Notes: generated by a model from the letters alone, not told the origin. Shown: positions 9,434 through 19,275, counted from the first letter of the stretch. The stretch: 64,000 bases of DNA from Burkholderiaceae bacterium (GCA_019236735.1 JAFAIM010000044.1:1-64000), one strand, 5' to 3'. Translations and numbers: made by a program.

Positions 9434-10651
9434 CTATCCAATTTTAGATTGACCCGCGCGCGCCCGTTCCTGCAGCACGGCGACGGCCGGCAACGGACGG
9501 CCCTCGAGGAACTCGAGGAAAGCGCCGCCGCCTGTCGACATGTAGCTGATGCTCGGGGCGACGCCGAATTTCTCGATCGCGGCCAGCGTCTCGCCCCCGC
9601 CGGCAATCGAGTAGGCGCCGCGTGCCGTGGCACTCGCCACCGCCAGCGCGAGCTGATGCGTGCCCTGCGCGAAGGCGTCGAATTCGTACATTCCCAGCGG
9701 GCCGTTCCAAATGATCGTGGCGCCTTCGTCGATGACGTGCTCCAGCGCACGCGAGGTCGCCGGCCCCACATCCAGGATCATCTCGTCCGGACGGACATCG
9801 TCGGCGCGCCTCAAGGTGGCGAAAGCTTTGGCAGAGGCCTCGGTCGCCGTGACCACGTCCAACGGCAGCGGCAAGGTGGCGCCCTTGTCGGCGAGCGTGC
9901 GCAAGACCTTGGTGCACTCATGCACCAAATCCGGTTCCGCCAGCGATTTGCCGACGCGGAAGCCTTCGGCGAGCAAAAACGTGTTGGCGATCCCGCCGCC
10001 GACGATCAGCCGATCGACCTTGCGCGCGAGGTTGCCCAACAACCCCAGCTTGGTCGAGACCTTGGCGCCACCGATGATCGCAACAAGCGGGCGTTTGGGA
10101 TGCTCGAAGGCCCGGCCCAGCGCCTCCAGCTCCGCCGCCAAAAGCGGCCCGGCACACGCCAATGCAGCAAAACGCGCGATGCCGTGAGTGGTCGCTTCGG
10201 CGCGGTGCGCGGTGCCGAAAGCATCGTTGACGTACACGTCGCACAGCGACGCCAGCCGCCGCGACAACTCTTCGCTGTCCTGCCGCTCGCCGCGGTTGAT
10301 GCGGCAATTCTCCAGCAGCTTCAACTCGCCCGGGAAAATGGTCACGCCGTCGACCCAGTCGCGCGCCAGCGGAACCGCCCGCCCAAGCAGTTGCGCCATC
10401 CGGGCAGCAACTGGGGCCAGCGAATCCCTCGGCTTGGGCTCTCCCTCTACCGGACGCCCGAGGTGCGACGTCACCATCACTGCGGCGCCCGCATCCAACG
10501 CCATCCGGATCGCGGGCAGCGAAGCGCGGATTCGCGTGTCGTCCGTAATTGCACCGGCATCGTCGCACGGCACGTTCAAGTCCGAACGGATGAACACCCG
10601 CTTGCCGCGCAGCGCGCCACGCCGAGACAGTTCGTCGAGCGTCAGAATCAT
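9434..10651 (-). CDS. pgk: Phosphoglycerate kinase
   Basis: This 405-residue two-domain enzyme transfers phosphate from 1,3-bisphosphoglycerate to ADP. The N-terminal substrate motif [11 protein letters not shown] and TSHLGRP, the hinge region, and the nucleotide-binding GGAKVSTK and GGGIANTFL segments are all present. The ATG at 10651 is preferred over an in-frame TTG at 10666; neither has a strong ribosome site. A 406-base non-coding stretch separates it from gap upstream, so it may have its own promoter despite the shared orientation. Confidence 0.96.
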   Translation of the reverse strand: MILTLDELSRRGALRGKRVFIRSDLNVPCDDAGAITDDTRIRASLPAIRMALDAGAAVMVTSHLGRPVEGEPKPRDSLAPVAARMAQLLGRAVPLARDWVDGVTIFPGELKLLENCRINRGERQDSEELSRRLASLCDVYVNDAFGTAHRAEATTHGIARFAALACAGPLLAAELEALGRAFEHPKRPLVAIIGGAKVSTKLGLLGNLARKVDRLIVGGGIANTFLLAEGFRVGKSLAEPDLVHECTKVLRTLADKGATLPLPLDVVTATEASAKAFATLRRADDVRPDEMILDVGPATSRALEHVIDEGATIIWNGPLGMYEFDAFAQGTHQLALAVASATARGAYSIAGGGETLAAIEKFGVAPSISYMSTGGGAFLEFLEGRPLPAVAVLQERARAGQSKIG

Positions 10652-11057
10652 CGCAGGGCTTGACAAAGGCGAGAGGTTGGGCGTAAACCAATACCAGATT
10701 CAGCAACCGCAAAGGAGGAAACAGGCCAAGCCAGGCGAAACCGGCGCTGCACGCCCAACGCAGCTCTACCAGCTACGCACGCCCACCTTCTGGCGCAAAC
10801 AATGACGCCGGTTCGGAAGTGGTCGGTAAAAAGGCGTGTGTCGTACGCGTCCGCTGCCAGCTTGGAAACCGCAAGACGTCTGATGGTGCATTGAAAACGC
10901 ACTCTGAAGGCCGGGAGGCCTGCAGACGTACACGGCGATGCGACCTTCGGGCCGCGATGCCGCAGCAAGGGCAGCCCAGCTCGGCTGCCGCGGGGGCCGC
11001 CTTCCGGCGGCCTCTTGCTTTTGAATATCCCGCGTCGAACGATTCCGAAATCCAGCA
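10652..11057. other. Non-coding stretch between gap and pgk
   Basis: I see no supported gene in these 406 bases. Reading frames here lack family motifs and ribosome sites. The only clear structure is the GC-rich hairpin at 10995-11012 listed separately. The gap is unusually long inside an otherwise tightly packed cluster, so a promoter or processed leader for pgk is possible, but I found no convincing -35/-10 pair on the minus strand. Confidence 0.6.
10995..11022 (+). terminator. Terminator-like hairpin downstream of gap
   Basis: GGCCGCC (10995-11001) and GGCGGCC (11006-11012) form a perfect 7-bp stem with a TTCC loop. On the plus strand it is followed by TCTTGCTTTT. The T-rich side faces the plus strand, whereas the flanking genes are on the minus strand, so it is not a standard gap terminator. 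It could stop antisense transcription, protect the gap mRNA 3' end, or be a palindromic repeat. Confidence 0.4.
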
Positions 11058-12074
11058 TCAGCGCTCGCCGGCCTTCACCAGCGCGACCGTGACATCGAGC
11101 ATGCGGCTCGAAAATCCCCATTCGTTGTCGTACCAGCTGCTGACTTTCACCAAGCGCCCCGACACCTTGGTCAATGTTGCATCGAACACCGAAGAATGGG
11201 GGTCGTGGTTGAAGTCGACCGATACCAGCGGCTCGTCGGTGTACGCCAGGATGCCGCGCAGCGGACCCTCCGCAGCCGCTCGCATCAGGTCGTTGACCTC
11301 CCGCACCGAGGTGTCGCGTGCGGCGATGAACGACAGGTCGACGATCGACACGTTGATCGTCGGCACTCGGATCGCGTAGCCGTCCAAGCGCCCCGCCAAT
11401 TCCGGCATCACAAGCCCGACGGCGGCCGCTGCGCCGGTCTTGGTCGGGATCATCGATTGGGTGGCCGAGCGCGCCCGACGCAGGTCCTCGTGGTACACGT
11501 CGGTCAGCACTTGGTCGTTCGTGTACGAATGGATCGTCGTCATCAAGCCGTTCAGCACTCCAATCGCCTGGTGCAGCGGCTGCACCAGCGTCGCAAGGCA
11601 GTTGGTCGTGCACGAAGCGTTCGAGATCACCGTATGGTGCGCGCGCAGCGAGGCCTCGTTGACGCCCATCACGATCGTCGCATCGACGTCCTTGCCGCCG
11701 GGGGCCGAGATGATCACCTTCTTCGCACCCGCTTTCAGATGCGCGCCGGCCTTCTCTTTGCTGGTAAAAAGCCCGGTGCACTCGTGCACCACATCCACGC
11801 CCAGCGCGGACCAGGGCAGTTGCGCCGGGTCGCGCACCGAAAGGACGCGGATCCGGTCGCCGTTCACGACCAACGAATCGCCATCGACGGCGAGCGTTCC
11901 TCGGAAGCGGCCGTGCACGGTGTCGTGCCGCGTAAGGTGGGCGTTGATGTTCGCGTCTCCCAGGTCGTTGATCGCCACGATCTGGATGTCGTGCTTCTTG
12001 CCCCCTTCGTAGTGGGCGCGCAGCACGTTGCGGCCGATGCGGCCGTAGCCGTTGATGCCGACACGAATCGTCAT
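11058..12074 (-). CDS. gap: Glyceraldehyde-3-phosphate dehydrogenase, type I
   Basis: This 338-residue NAD-dependent enzyme makes 1,3-bisphosphoglycerate. It starts [20 protein letters not shown], the Rossmann motif, and carries the catalytic cysteine in [11 protein letters not shown], the SYTNDQ segment and the conserved C-terminal WYDNEWGFS. Its ATG overlaps the tkt stop codon as ATGA, with GGAGAGAGGA just upstream inside tkt, which fixes the start and implies coupling. An aspartate (NDLGD) near the end of the second strand favours NAD over NADP. Confidence 0.97.
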   Translation of the reverse strand: MTIRVGINGYGRIGRNVLRAHYEGGKKHDIQIVAINDLGDANINAHLTRHDTVHGRFRGTLAVDGDSLVVNGDRIRVLSVRDPAQLPWSALGVDVVHECTGLFTSKEKAGAHLKAGAKKVIISAPGGKDVDATIVMGVNEASLRAHHTVISNASCTTNCLATLVQPLHQAIGVLNGLMTTIHSYTNDQVLTDVYHEDLRRARSATQSMIPTKTGAAAAVGLVMPELAGRLDGYAIRVPTINVSIVDLSFIAARDTSVREVNDLMRAAAEGPLRGILAYTDEPLVSVDFNHDPHSSVFDATLTKVSGRLVKVSSWYDNEWGFSSRMLDVTVALVKAGER

Positions 12075-14152
12075 TCCCTCTCTCCAGGCACTCGCCCGTG
12101 TTTCTGCGTTCCATGCCGACGGCGAGCGAGCGTCGCCGCGATGTCCGCGGCGTTCGCGGCCGTCAGCCCCAGATGCTCGTACACCGCGGCCCCGGGCGCG
12201 GACTCGCCGAAGCGATCCACGCCGAGCACGGCCCCTTCCGCTCTCACGTATTTCCACCAGAAGTCGGTCACTCCCGCCTCGATCGCCAGGCGTGGAACGC
12301 CTTCCGGCAGAACGCTCGACTTCCATTCCTGGCTCTGACGGTCGAACACCGTGGTCGAAGGCATCGAGACGACGCGCGCGGCGATTCCGCGCTCGGCGAG
12401 CAGCTGCTGCGCCTGCATCGCGATCGCAATCTCCGAGCCGGTGGCGATGACCACAACCTGCGCTCGTTGCGCGCCGCCGGCCGCCTCGCTGAAAACGTAA
12501 CCGCCGCGGCGAATCGCTGCCTCGTCGTTGGTTGCGCTCGTAGAACGCAGAAACGGCACGGACTGGCGCGACAGCAGCAAACTGCTGGGACCCTCGCTCC
12601 GCCCGATCGCGGCATCCCAGGCGATCAGCGTCTCGACCGTGTCGCATGGCCGCCAGACCTCCATGTTGGGGATCAGGCGCAGGCTGGCCGTGTGTTCGAC
12701 CGCCTGGTGCGTCGGTCCGTCCTCGCCCAGACCGATCGAATCGTGCGTGAACACGAAGATCGAGCGAATTTTCATCAGCGCCGCCATTCGCAGCGCATTG
12801 CGCGAATAGTCGGAGAACGTCAGGAACGTTCCCGAGAACGGAATCAGACTGCCGTGCAGCGCGATGCCGTTGGCGATCGCGCTCATGCCGAATTCGCGCA
12901 CGCCGTAGTTGATGTGGCGCCCGCGCACGAACTCGGTGTCGGTGCGCAAGGCCTGCGCCTTGCTCCAGCGCGTCAGGTTGCTGGCGGTCAGATCGGCCGA
13001 ACCGCCGATCAGCTCCGGAACCGCTTCAGCCAGCGTTTCCAGCGCAAGCTGCGAAGCCTTGCGCGTCGCGACGGACTCGCGCTTGCCCTGCGCGGCCATT
13101 ACCGCGTCGTGGACGATCCGGGCAAGCTCCGGCGGAAGATCGCCAGCGCAGCGGCGCCGGAATTCGGCCGCCTCGCGCGGATGCTTGGACGCGTACTGCT
13201 CGAGCCGTTCACGCCACTGGCGCTCGCGCTCGGCGCCGATGGCCCGCGCATCCCAGGCTCGTCGGACTTCGGCGGGGACGACGAACGCGCCATGATGCCA
13301 ACCGATCGCCTCGCGCGTCACCGTCACTTCGGCCTCGCCGAGCGCCTCGCCATGCGCTTTCTCGCTGCCGGCGCGGTTCGGCGAGCCTTTGCCGATCACC
13401 GTGCGCGCAATGATCAAACTGGGGCGTTCGGAGCGTTTGGCCTCGTCAATGGCCCGGTGCACGGCCACGGTGTCGTGGCCGTCGACCGGTCCGATGACGT
13501 TCCATTGGTATGCGCGGAAGCGGGCGGCCGTATCGTCGGCAAACCAATGGCGCACCTGGCCGTCGATCGAGATGCCGTTGTCGTCGTAAACGGTGATCAG
13601 TTTGTTGAGCTTCCAGGTTCCCGCGAGCGATGCCGCTTCGTGCGAGATCCCTTCCATTAAGCAGCCGTCGCCGACGAAGACGTAGGTGTGGTGGTCGACG
13701 ATGGGAAAGCCGGGGCGGTTGAACTCCGCTGCCAGAATTTTCTCGGCCAGCGCCATACCGACCGCGTTGGCGAGCCCCTGCCCCAACGGCCCTGTGGTGG
13801 TTTCCACCCCCGGCGTCACGCCCAACTCGGGATGCCCCGGGGTGCGGCTGTGCAATTGGCGAAAGTTGGCGAGCTCCTCGATCGGCAGGTCGTAACCGGT
13901 CAGATGCAGCAGCGCGTACTGAAGCATCGATCCGTGGCCGTTCGACAGAACGAACCGGTCCCGGTCGGGCCATTTCGGATCGGACGGGTTGTGGCGCAGG
14001 TGCCGCGTCCACAGCGCGTACGCGATCTCCGCCATCCCCATCGGCATCCCAGGATGGCCGCTGTTGGCCTTCTGAACCGCATCCATCGCGAGCGCGCGAA
14101 GGGCGTTGCACATGTCGCGTTCGAGAGCGACTGGCGGCAGGGGTGCGGTCAT
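12071..14152 (-). CDS. tkt: Transketolase
   Basis: This 693-residue thiamine-diphosphate enzyme moves two-carbon ketol units in the pentose phosphate (and, where present, Calvin) pathway. Motifs include [10 protein letters not shown] near the N-terminus, [14 protein letters not shown] as the ThDP/metal site, the pyrimidine-domain stretch [18 protein letters not shown], and the C-terminal domain with [10 protein letters not shown]. Length is standard. It is the first gene of the minus-strand cluster that continues through gap, pgk, fba, purC, purE, purK and sua5. It is divergent from speDE across 314 bases. Confidence 0.97.
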   Translation of the reverse strand: MTAPLPPVALERDMCNALRALAMDAVQKANSGHPGMPMGMAEIAYALWTRHLRHNPSDPKWPDRDRFVLSNGHGSMLQYALLHLTGYDLPIEELANFRQLHSRTPGHPELGVTPGVETTTGPLGQGLANAVGMALAEKILAAEFNRPGFPIVDHHTYVFVGDGCLMEGISHEAASLAGTWKLNKLITVYDDNGISIDGQVRHWFADDTAARFRAYQWNVIGPVDGHDTVAVHRAIDEAKRSERPSLIIARTVIGKGSPNRAGSEKAHGEALGEAEVTVTREAIGWHHGAFVVPAEVRRAWDARAIGAERERQWRERLEQYASKHPREAAEFRRRCAGDLPPELARIVHDAVMAAQGKRESVATRKASQLALETLAEAVPELIGGSADLTASNLTRWSKAQALRTDTEFVRGRHINYGVREFGMSAIANGIALHGSLIPFSGTFLTFSDYSRNALRMAALMKIRSIFVFTHDSIGLGEDGPTHQAVEHTASLRLIPNMEVWRPCDTVETLIAWDAAIGRSEGPSSLLLSRQSVPFLRSTSATNDEAAIRRGGYVFSEAAGGAQRAQVVVIATGSEIAIAMQAQQLLAERGIAARVVSMPSTTVFDRQSQEWKSSVLPEGVPRLAIEAGVTDFWWKYVRAEGAVLGVDRFGESAPGAAVYEHLGLTAANAADIAATLARRRHGTQKHGRVPGERE

Positions 14153-14466
14153 TGCGTTGGGTCCGAGGCGGTAAGGCGAAAGTCGGAACGTCGAACCCGA
14201 ATTCTAGCGAGCGGAGCCTTTCATTCGCGCGCGTTTTGTTCTACGATTGCGCCCGAAGTTTCGGTTCGGACAGCACGGAAGCAACGGGCAGCTCGCGCGG
14301 CGAAATGCGGCGCGGGCGCTTCTCCCCCGCCAGAGCCAATCGACGCAGCGACGAAAGCGCTGCACAGACCCGGCGCCGCGCACCAGCGAGCGGGTCCCGA
14401 ACCGGTGGGTTGCGGTGTCATAACCGTGATTCAGGTCGATTGGGCGGACCTGCAAGGGGGATGAAG
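14153..14466. other. Divergent intergenic region between tkt and the speD-speE fusion
   Basis: These 314 bases must hold promoters for both directions. On the minus strand TAGAAT (14206 to 14201) resembles a -10 element for tkt, but no good -35 is seen. Toward the polyamine gene the only clear signal is the purine-rich ribosome site just before 14467. No small gene is supported. Confidence 0.5.
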
Positions 14467-15804
14467 ATGCAAGGCTTACACCTGACCGGTGACCTTTTCG
14501 ATTGCGGCTGCTCTGCCGCGTTCCTGACCGACCTACCGACGCTGGCGACGCTTTGCCGCCAGGCCACCGTCGATGCGGGCCTGACCGTGGTGGACGAAAA
14601 ATTCCACGTCTTTCGCGACCATCAGGGTGAGCCGGCCGGCATTACCGGCGCACTGCTCCTGGCCGAATCGCATCTGGCGGTGCACACCTGGCCGGAGCGC
14701 CAGGGTGTCACGCTGGACGTGTACGTGTGCAATTTCACCGGCGACAACTGCGCCAAGGCACAGCAGCTGTTCGACACGCTGCTGGTGGCGTTCCGGCCGC
14801 GCAGCCAGAGCGTGAACCGTATTTCGCGCGGCGACCTGGCGGCGTCGGTCCCGGCCGGGGGCGCCAGCCAGGGCACAGCAAGCGCGGCAGCCGACTCGCT
14901 GATTTTCGACTGGCTCAACGCCGATGCCGGCTACGGGTTCACCGCACGCGAGAGGCTGCAGACGCTGCAGTCGCCGTATCAGCGCATCGAGGTCTACGAC
15001 ACGCAGCAGTTCGGGCGGCTGTTCCGACTCGACGGGCGGCTGATGACATCCGAGGGCGAGGAGTTCTTCTACCACGAGTGCATGACGCACCCGGCGATGC
15101 TGGCGCATCCGAATCCGCAGTCGGTGCTGGTGATCGGCGGCGGCGATGGCGGATCGTGCGAGGAGATCTTCAAGCATCCGTCGGTGCAACGCGTCGTCAT
15201 GGCCGAGCTGGACGAGGCGGTGATCGATATTTCGAAACGGTACCTCGGCGCGATCCATCGGGGCGCATTCGACGATCCGCGCCTGGCGGTGCAGATCGGC
15301 GACGGCTTCGATTTCGTCCGGTCGACGAAGGAGCGCTTCGATCTGATCGTGCTCGATCTCACCGATCCCGACACGCCCGCATTCCACCTGTACTCGGAGC
15401 AGTTTTTCCGGATGTGCGCAGGCATTTTGAACCCGGGAGGAATGCTGACGCTGCATCTGGGCTCGCCGGTGTTCCAGCAGTCGACCGTTCGCAAGAACGC
15501 CGATGCGCTTCGGCACGTGTTTGCGCAGGTGCATCCGCTCGCGCTGTACATCCCGCTGTACGGTTCGCTGTGGTGTCTGGCAGTGGCCAGCGACACGGTC
15601 AATCCGCGCGCCGTCGCCACCCGGTCGATCGCTGCGCGAATGCGCGAACGCCGCATCGCGGACCTTCGCTACTACAACCCCGAGCTGCACGAGGCACTGT
15701 TCGTGCTGCCGAACTTCGTGCGCGACCTTACCGGCTGCGGCTCCGGCTCCGGCTCCGCGCAAGCGGCCGCGGGCGGATCGCGGGCGGCGCGCCTGGCCGC
15801 CTGA
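14467..15804 (+). CDS. Fused S-adenosylmethionine decarboxylase-aminopropyltransferase (SpeD-SpeE)
   Basis: This 445-residue protein joins two polyamine enzymes. Residues 1 to about 115 are a bacterial class 1b SpeD domain, with the autoprocessing site in AESHLAVHTWPE, where the serine becomes the pyruvoyl cofactor. After a linker of about 30 residues comes a spermidine-synthase-like domain with LDGRLMTSEGEEFFYHE, the cofactor motif VLVIGGGDGGSCEE and LDLTDPDTPAFHLYS. Together they could make decarboxylated AdoMet and transfer its aminopropyl group to putrescine. The ATG at 14467 is chosen because AAGGGGG sits six bases before it; an ATG at 14461 would be too close. The C-terminal 20 residues are low-complexity. 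Confidence 0.9.
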   Translation: MQGLHLTGDLFDCGCSAAFLTDLPTLATLCRQATVDAGLTVVDEKFHVFRDHQGEPAGITGALLLAESHLAVHTWPERQGVTLDVYVCNFTGDNCAKAQQLFDTLLVAFRPRSQSVNRISRGDLAASVPAGGASQGTASAAADSLIFDWLNADAGYGFTARERLQTLQSPYQRIEVYDTQQFGRLFRLDGRLMTSEGEEFFYHECMTHPAMLAHPNPQSVLVIGGGDGGSCEEIFKHPSVQRVVMAELDEAVIDISKRYLGAIHRGAFDDPRLAVQIGDGFDFVRSTKERFDLIVLDLTDPDTPAFHLYSEQFFRMCAGILNPGGMLTLHLGSPVFQQSTVRKNADALRHVFAQVHPLALYIPLYGSLWCLAVASDTVNPRAVATRSIAARMRERRIADLRYYNPELHEALFVLPNFVRDLTGCGSGSGSAQAAAGGSRAARLAA

Positions 15805-15873
15805 CAGAGATTCGCGGCCTGTAACGGTCAGGCGCACGCCCTTCCCCGGCGAATTGACCGCTGCAGGCGACTG

Positions 15874-16677
15874 GTGCCGGCGCCGAGGTTTTTCGTCGAG
15901 GAGCCCCTGAAGGCGCCGGCGCGAATCGCGTTGCCCGCCGCAACGGCGCACCACGCATGCAGGGTCCTGCGGCTGCGCACCGGCGATGCAATCGTGCTGT
16001 TCGACGGCCACGGCGGGGAATATCGGGCGCGAATCGAGACAGCCAAGGAAGCGGGAAAAGGCGGTGCGTTGGCAGACGCCGCGTTCGCCGAAGTGCTTGA
16101 ATTCGATCCGGTGGAACGCGAAGCCTTGGTGCAGCTGACGCTGATCCAGGCACTCGCCGCCTCCGACAAGCTCGACTGGGTGGTCCAGAAGGCGGTCGAG
16201 ATCGGCGTGGCTCGCGTGATCCTGACCGCGACCGTGCGTAGCACGGTAGAGCTCGACGAGGCGCGCGGCGCGCGCCGGCTGCGGCGCTGGCGCGAGCTGG
16301 CGATCGCCGCGTGCTGTCAGTGCGGTCGCAACCGCGTGCCGATCATCGACGTCGCCGCTTCGCTGGCCGATGCGCTGGCGCTGGCGGGCGAAGCGGATCT
16401 CCGCTGGCTGATGGAGCCGGGCGCCACACAGAGCTTTGCGCAGGCGCCGTGCGCGCCGCACCGCGCGGCGCTTGCGGTCGGTCCGGAAGGCGGTTTCGAA
16501 CCCTCCGAGCTGCAACTGGCACGGCAGGCAGGCTACGTCGGCGTCTCGCTGGGACCGCGCATCCTGCGCACGGAAACCGCAGGACTCGCCGGGGCGGCTG
16601 TCTGGCTTGCGCTGAACGGGGAATTCGGCAGGGAAAGCCCGAGTAGCGAAACAGCCCTTGTATCGCCTGCGGTTTGA
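15874..16677 (+). CDS. rsmE: 16S rRNA m3U1498 methyltransferase RsmE
   Basis: This 267-residue SPOUT-family enzyme methylates U1498 of 16S rRNA using AdoMet. An N-terminal PUA-like domain (about 1-75, with HHACRVLRLRTGD) is followed by the knotted SPOUT domain, whose signatures VGPEGGFEPSE and LGPRILRTETAG are clear. The start is GTG; the first residues PAPRFFVEE match family members. It follows speDE by about 70 bases on the same strand and may be read from the same promoter. Confidence 0.93.
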   Translation: MPAPRFFVEEPLKAPARIALPAATAHHACRVLRLRTGDAIVLFDGHGGEYRARIETAKEAGKGGALADAAFAEVLEFDPVEREALVQLTLIQALAASDKLDWVVQKAVEIGVARVILTATVRSTVELDEARGARRLRRWRELAIAACCQCGRNRVPIIDVAASLADALALAGEADLRWLMEPGATQSFAQAPCAPHRAALAVGPEGGFEPSELQLARQAGYVGVSLGPRILRTETAGLAGAAVWLALNGEFGRESPSSETALVSPAV

Positions 16678-16811
16678 GGTCTCAATCTGCGACCTCACGG
16701 GGAGGCCTCTGCAAAACTTGCCGCGACCCCAAGCGATTGAGCAGCCGACCGTTACCGTCGCCTGACGGCCAGGTGCGGCCGGTCGAGCCCGCCATCAGAA
16801 TTTCTGCCAGA

Positions 16812-16831
16812 GCGGCCGTAGGAACGGCCGC
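16812..16831. repeat. Perfect hairpin downstream of rsmE
   Basis: GCGGCCGT (16812-16819) and ACGGCCGC (16824-16831) pair perfectly around an AGGA loop; one further A-T pair flanks the stem. No T-run follows on either strand, so it is not a canonical terminator. It lies between the convergent rsmE and tetR genes. Confidence 0.6.
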
Positions 16832-16899
16832 TTCCGAACAACAAATGGCGAAACTTTCCCGTTTACGGCGGACCTCCCCAAGTTCACGGTATCTAGTGC

Positions 16900-17535
16900 T
16901 CAGCGTAGCCCGGCCACCAGGTGCGTCCACTGCTTCTCCATCTCCAGACTATCGAGCGGTTCGTGATGGGTCATCCACCATCTGAGTAGCGTCATCAGGG
17001 TACTGGCAAGGTGCTGAGCGAGGATGGCAGCTGGAATCGAACCTGCGGCACCGGCGCGCAACTCACCAACGCGCTCTTCAAACACTTCAGCGAAGTTGTT
17101 TTGAATGACGGTCATGATGAACTCGCTCCTACACGCCTTCGATAGTGAGTCGAACAGGCCTCGCATTTCACGCACGTGCTCGAGGAGCTGGCGCACCGGG
17201 AAGCTATAACATCGATCTGTGTCCCAACACAGCTCCCGTCCTAGTGCTCTGGCAAACGCCACTGTGTGGCGGATGAAGATGTCGTCCTTATCCCTGAAGT
17301 GCGCATAAAACGTCGAGCGGCCAATGTCAGCTCGATCACAGATGTCTTGGATGCTGACCTCGTCGTACGCGCGCCCGAGCATGAGCGAAATCAATGCGCT
17401 GCCGACTGCATCTCGGGTACGCAGAGAGCGGGCATCATCGGAAGGTCCAGGGATGGGAAGGTAATTCGGCACAAATGCCCCCTGATTGTCCGGAATCTTG
17501 GTGCTGGCTGATAGTGCCGCGTCCAAGCGTGGCAT
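16900..17535 (-). CDS. TetR-family transcriptional regulator
   Basis: This 211-residue protein has a TetR N-terminal DNA-binding domain over about residues 38-85, with the HTH in VSIQDICDRADIGRSTFYAHF, followed by a helical ligand-binding domain. The ATG at 17535 is used because the frame upstream has no ribosome site or family similarity. It is divergent from a membrane-protein gene with only 29 bases between the two start codons, so a promoter-bound regulator would affect both. The ligand is unknown. Its codon use looks less GC-biased than the flanking housekeeping genes. Confidence 0.88.
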   Translation of the reverse strand: MPRLDAALSASTKIPDNQGAFVPNYLPIPGPSDDARSLRTRDAVGSALISLMLGRAYDEVSIQDICDRADIGRSTFYAHFRDKDDIFIRHTVAFARALGRELCWDTDRCYSFPVRQLLEHVREMRGLFDSLSKACRSEFIMTVIQNNFAEVFEERVGELRAGAAGSIPAAILAQHLASTLMTLLRWWMTHHEPLDSLEMEKQWTHLVAGLR

Positions 17536-17564
17536 ATCTTCGATCTCTTTGCACGGGGGCCGGT

Positions 17565-18224
17565 ATGCAGTCGAATCGTCTCTATGGATACGCGCTGATC
17601 GTCGGCGCTGTATTACTGCTGACTGTGGGTGCCACCCACCCCACAGGCGCCAAGCTCTTTGAGTCTCGCGAATCCTTTGAGCATGTCGCTCTCGTCGATC
17701 GTTTTGCGCACAGCGCAGGCATTGCTGGACTCTGGTTAACCGTGGTCGGCTTCGCCGGATTTTCCCGTTTCCTCGGAGCGGAGAGACCAACTGTAGCCGT
17801 GGCGTTCATCACAATCACCATTGCTACCGGGGCGGGGCTTGTCGCGCCGGCAATCGACGGGTTCGTCGTCCCGCAACTTGGTGATCGATGGTTTGTCGCG
17901 GATGAAGCGACTCGGAGCACCCTCAGGCTGTTAATGCAGTACTGCGTCATGATCGCAAGCGCGCTTACGCGCGTCTACTTTGTATTTGCCTCGGCGGCGA
18001 TATTGCTCTATTCAAGTGAGTTGTGGCGGACTCAAAACAACAGAGGGTTGGCCCGGCTCGGCGCGTTCGTTGCGCTCGCCGCGATCGCAACGGCGGTCGG
18101 CGGGCCGTCGATGGTCAGCGTGCACGAGCTGTTAGCGCTGGTAGTTGGACAGGCAATATGGATGATCTGGGCAGGAACTATCTTGCTGAAGAAGCTCTCA
18201 CAGCGCGCCGCCGACACTCCCTAA
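17565..18224 (+). CDS. Integral membrane protein of unknown function
   Basis: This 219-residue protein has about six hydrophobic segments: roughly 7-27, 50-70, 80-100, 125-150, 165-185 and 190-210. It has no catalytic motif I recognise. By general appearance it resembles small DUF4386-like multi-span proteins, but I do not assign a family. The start is the ATG at 17565. It pairs head-to-head with the TetR gene, and a TetR-controlled membrane protein is often involved in efflux or stress tolerance; that is inference. The gene appears less GC-rich than the surrounding chromosome, consistent with recent acquisition. Confidence 0.7.
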   Translation: MQSNRLYGYALIVGAVLLLTVGATHPTGAKLFESRESFEHVALVDRFAHSAGIAGLWLTVVGFAGFSRFLGAERPTVAVAFITITIATGAGLVAPAIDGFVVPQLGDRWFVADEATRSTLRLLMQYCVMIASALTRVYFVFASAAILLYSSELWRTQNNRGLARLGAFVALAAIATAVGGPSMVSVHELLALVVGQAIWMIWAGTILLKKLSQRAADTP

Positions 18225-18420
18225 AAGGACCATTCTTGGGAATGTCGACCCAATTGGCCCGCGAATGTCCGCTGCGCCCGGTTTTGACCGGCAGGTAAGG
18301 GGGAAATCCGATGACCGGATGGGGTCGTCCGCAGCCGATGGGGGGTCGGTTTGCTCCGTTCGCCGCCATGTTTGCGATCAAACGGTTTGCGACATTGCGC
18401 GACCGAGATTGGCGGCGGCG

Positions 18421-18942
18421 TCATACCGGGAAGAGTTCGGCCACCGTCTTCATCGGTAGAAACAGGCGGCCTGGCTGGCGCGCCAGCAGCATGAAATCAA
18501 AATGCTGGTAGAAGCTCACAGCCGACGCATCCTTGGCGTCGACGACAACGGCCATTGCGGCGATGTCGGCGGCCGGCTGGAGGCTACGACAGAGGGCATC
18601 CATCAGAAGGAATTCCCCGATTCCTCGCCCCTTGCAACTTTGGTCGACAGCCAAGCGGCCGAGCAAGATCACCGGCAGTTGCGGGTAGCGCGGCAGCGTC
18701 TTTGCGAGCGTGTCGGGTAGCTCGTCAGCCATGACGGCGGACGCCGAGAGAGTGTAGTAGCCGAGGAAGCGGTTCGCCGGCGGCTCGATCAGCACAAAAG
18801 GTGCCGCGACGCGCTTTTCCGCGTCCTGCCGCGCCTGCTGCTTCAGATAGCGATCCAGCGGTTCATTGCCGCAGGCAAACACACTGCGGTCGTGACTCTT
18901 GCGGAGGGGCTCGATGCGATACGGCGCCGCCGGATTGGCCAA
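18421..18942 (-). CDS. GNAT acetyltransferase toxin, TacT-like
   Basis: This 173-residue GNAT protein has the acetyl-CoA-binding loop in QSCKGRGIGEFLL and a conserved tyrosine in SFYQHFDF. These are hallmarks of TacT/AtaT-type toxins, which acetylate aminoacyl-tRNAs and halt translation. It is preceded immediately by a DUF1778 antitoxin gene, the normal TacA-TacT arrangement. The start is a TTG directly after the antitoxin stop, with GGGG seven bases upstream; no better start exists before the conserved N-terminus. Target tRNA cannot be read from sequence. Confidence 0.88.
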   Translation of the reverse strand: MANPAAPYRIEPLRKSHDRSVFACGNEPLDRYLKQQARQDAEKRVAAPFVLIEPPANRFLGYYTLSASAVMADELPDTLAKTLPRYPQLPVILLGRLAVDQSCKGRGIGEFLLMDALCRSLQPAADIAAMAVVVDAKDASAVSFYQHFDFMLLARQPGRLFLPMKTVAELFPV

Positions 18943-19245
18943 TCATGACCCCATGCGCCGACGATACTTGGCGGCGGCCCTGCGCAGCCGCGCGCCTGGA
19001 GGCGGCGGATTCAGCAGGACGGTCACGAACGTAATCTGCTCTTCGCGGGTCAGCTTGATCGTCTCGTGGGCCTGGATCACCTTGGAAGCTGCTTCCTCGG
19101 CGCTCGCCACGACGAAGTCGCTTAGCGTACGACCCGAGAGAGTCGCGGCACGCTGCAACAGCGCCTTCTGAGCGCCTGTCACACGGGCCTCCAGGCGCGC
19201 CACTCGCCCCTTGCCATGGGCTTCGGTGCTTTCGGTTGCCATCAT
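18943..19245 (-). CDS. DUF1778 ribbon-helix-helix antitoxin, TacA-like
   Basis: This 100-residue protein has an N-terminal ribbon-helix-helix DNA-binding segment (about 15-60, RLEARVTGAQKALLQRAA then LSGRTLSDFVV) and a C-terminal toxin-wrapping tail with VTVLLNPPPPGARLRRAA, as in TacA/DUF1778 antitoxins. It should neutralise the adjacent GNAT toxin and repress the shared promoter. Start choice between ATGs at 19257, 19245 and 19242 is uncertain; 19245 has a weak GGGA upstream. Its stop codon is directly followed by the toxin start. Confidence 0.87.
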   Translation of the reverse strand: MMATESTEAHGKGRVARLEARVTGAQKALLQRAATLSGRTLSDFVVASAEEAASKVIQAHETIKLTREEQITFVTVLLNPPPPGARLRRAAAKYRRRMGS

Positions 19246-19275
19246 CAGGCATCCCATCCGGTCATTTCGCAACGG

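Noticed and set aside
8201-10663. Two open frames of about 400 codons each opposite fba and pgk
   Set aside because: They are shadows of highly conserved enzymes and lack ribosome sites or motifs.
14533-16698. 721-codon frame opposite speDE and rsmE
   Set aside because: Both genes on the other strand have complete family motifs; this frame spans the two and has no recognisable domain.
16698-16720. Sequence near GAGGCCTCTGCAAAACTT that resembles ends of some IS5/IS1182-type elements
   Set aside because: Only one end-like stretch is present, with no transposase remnant or matching inverted end nearby.
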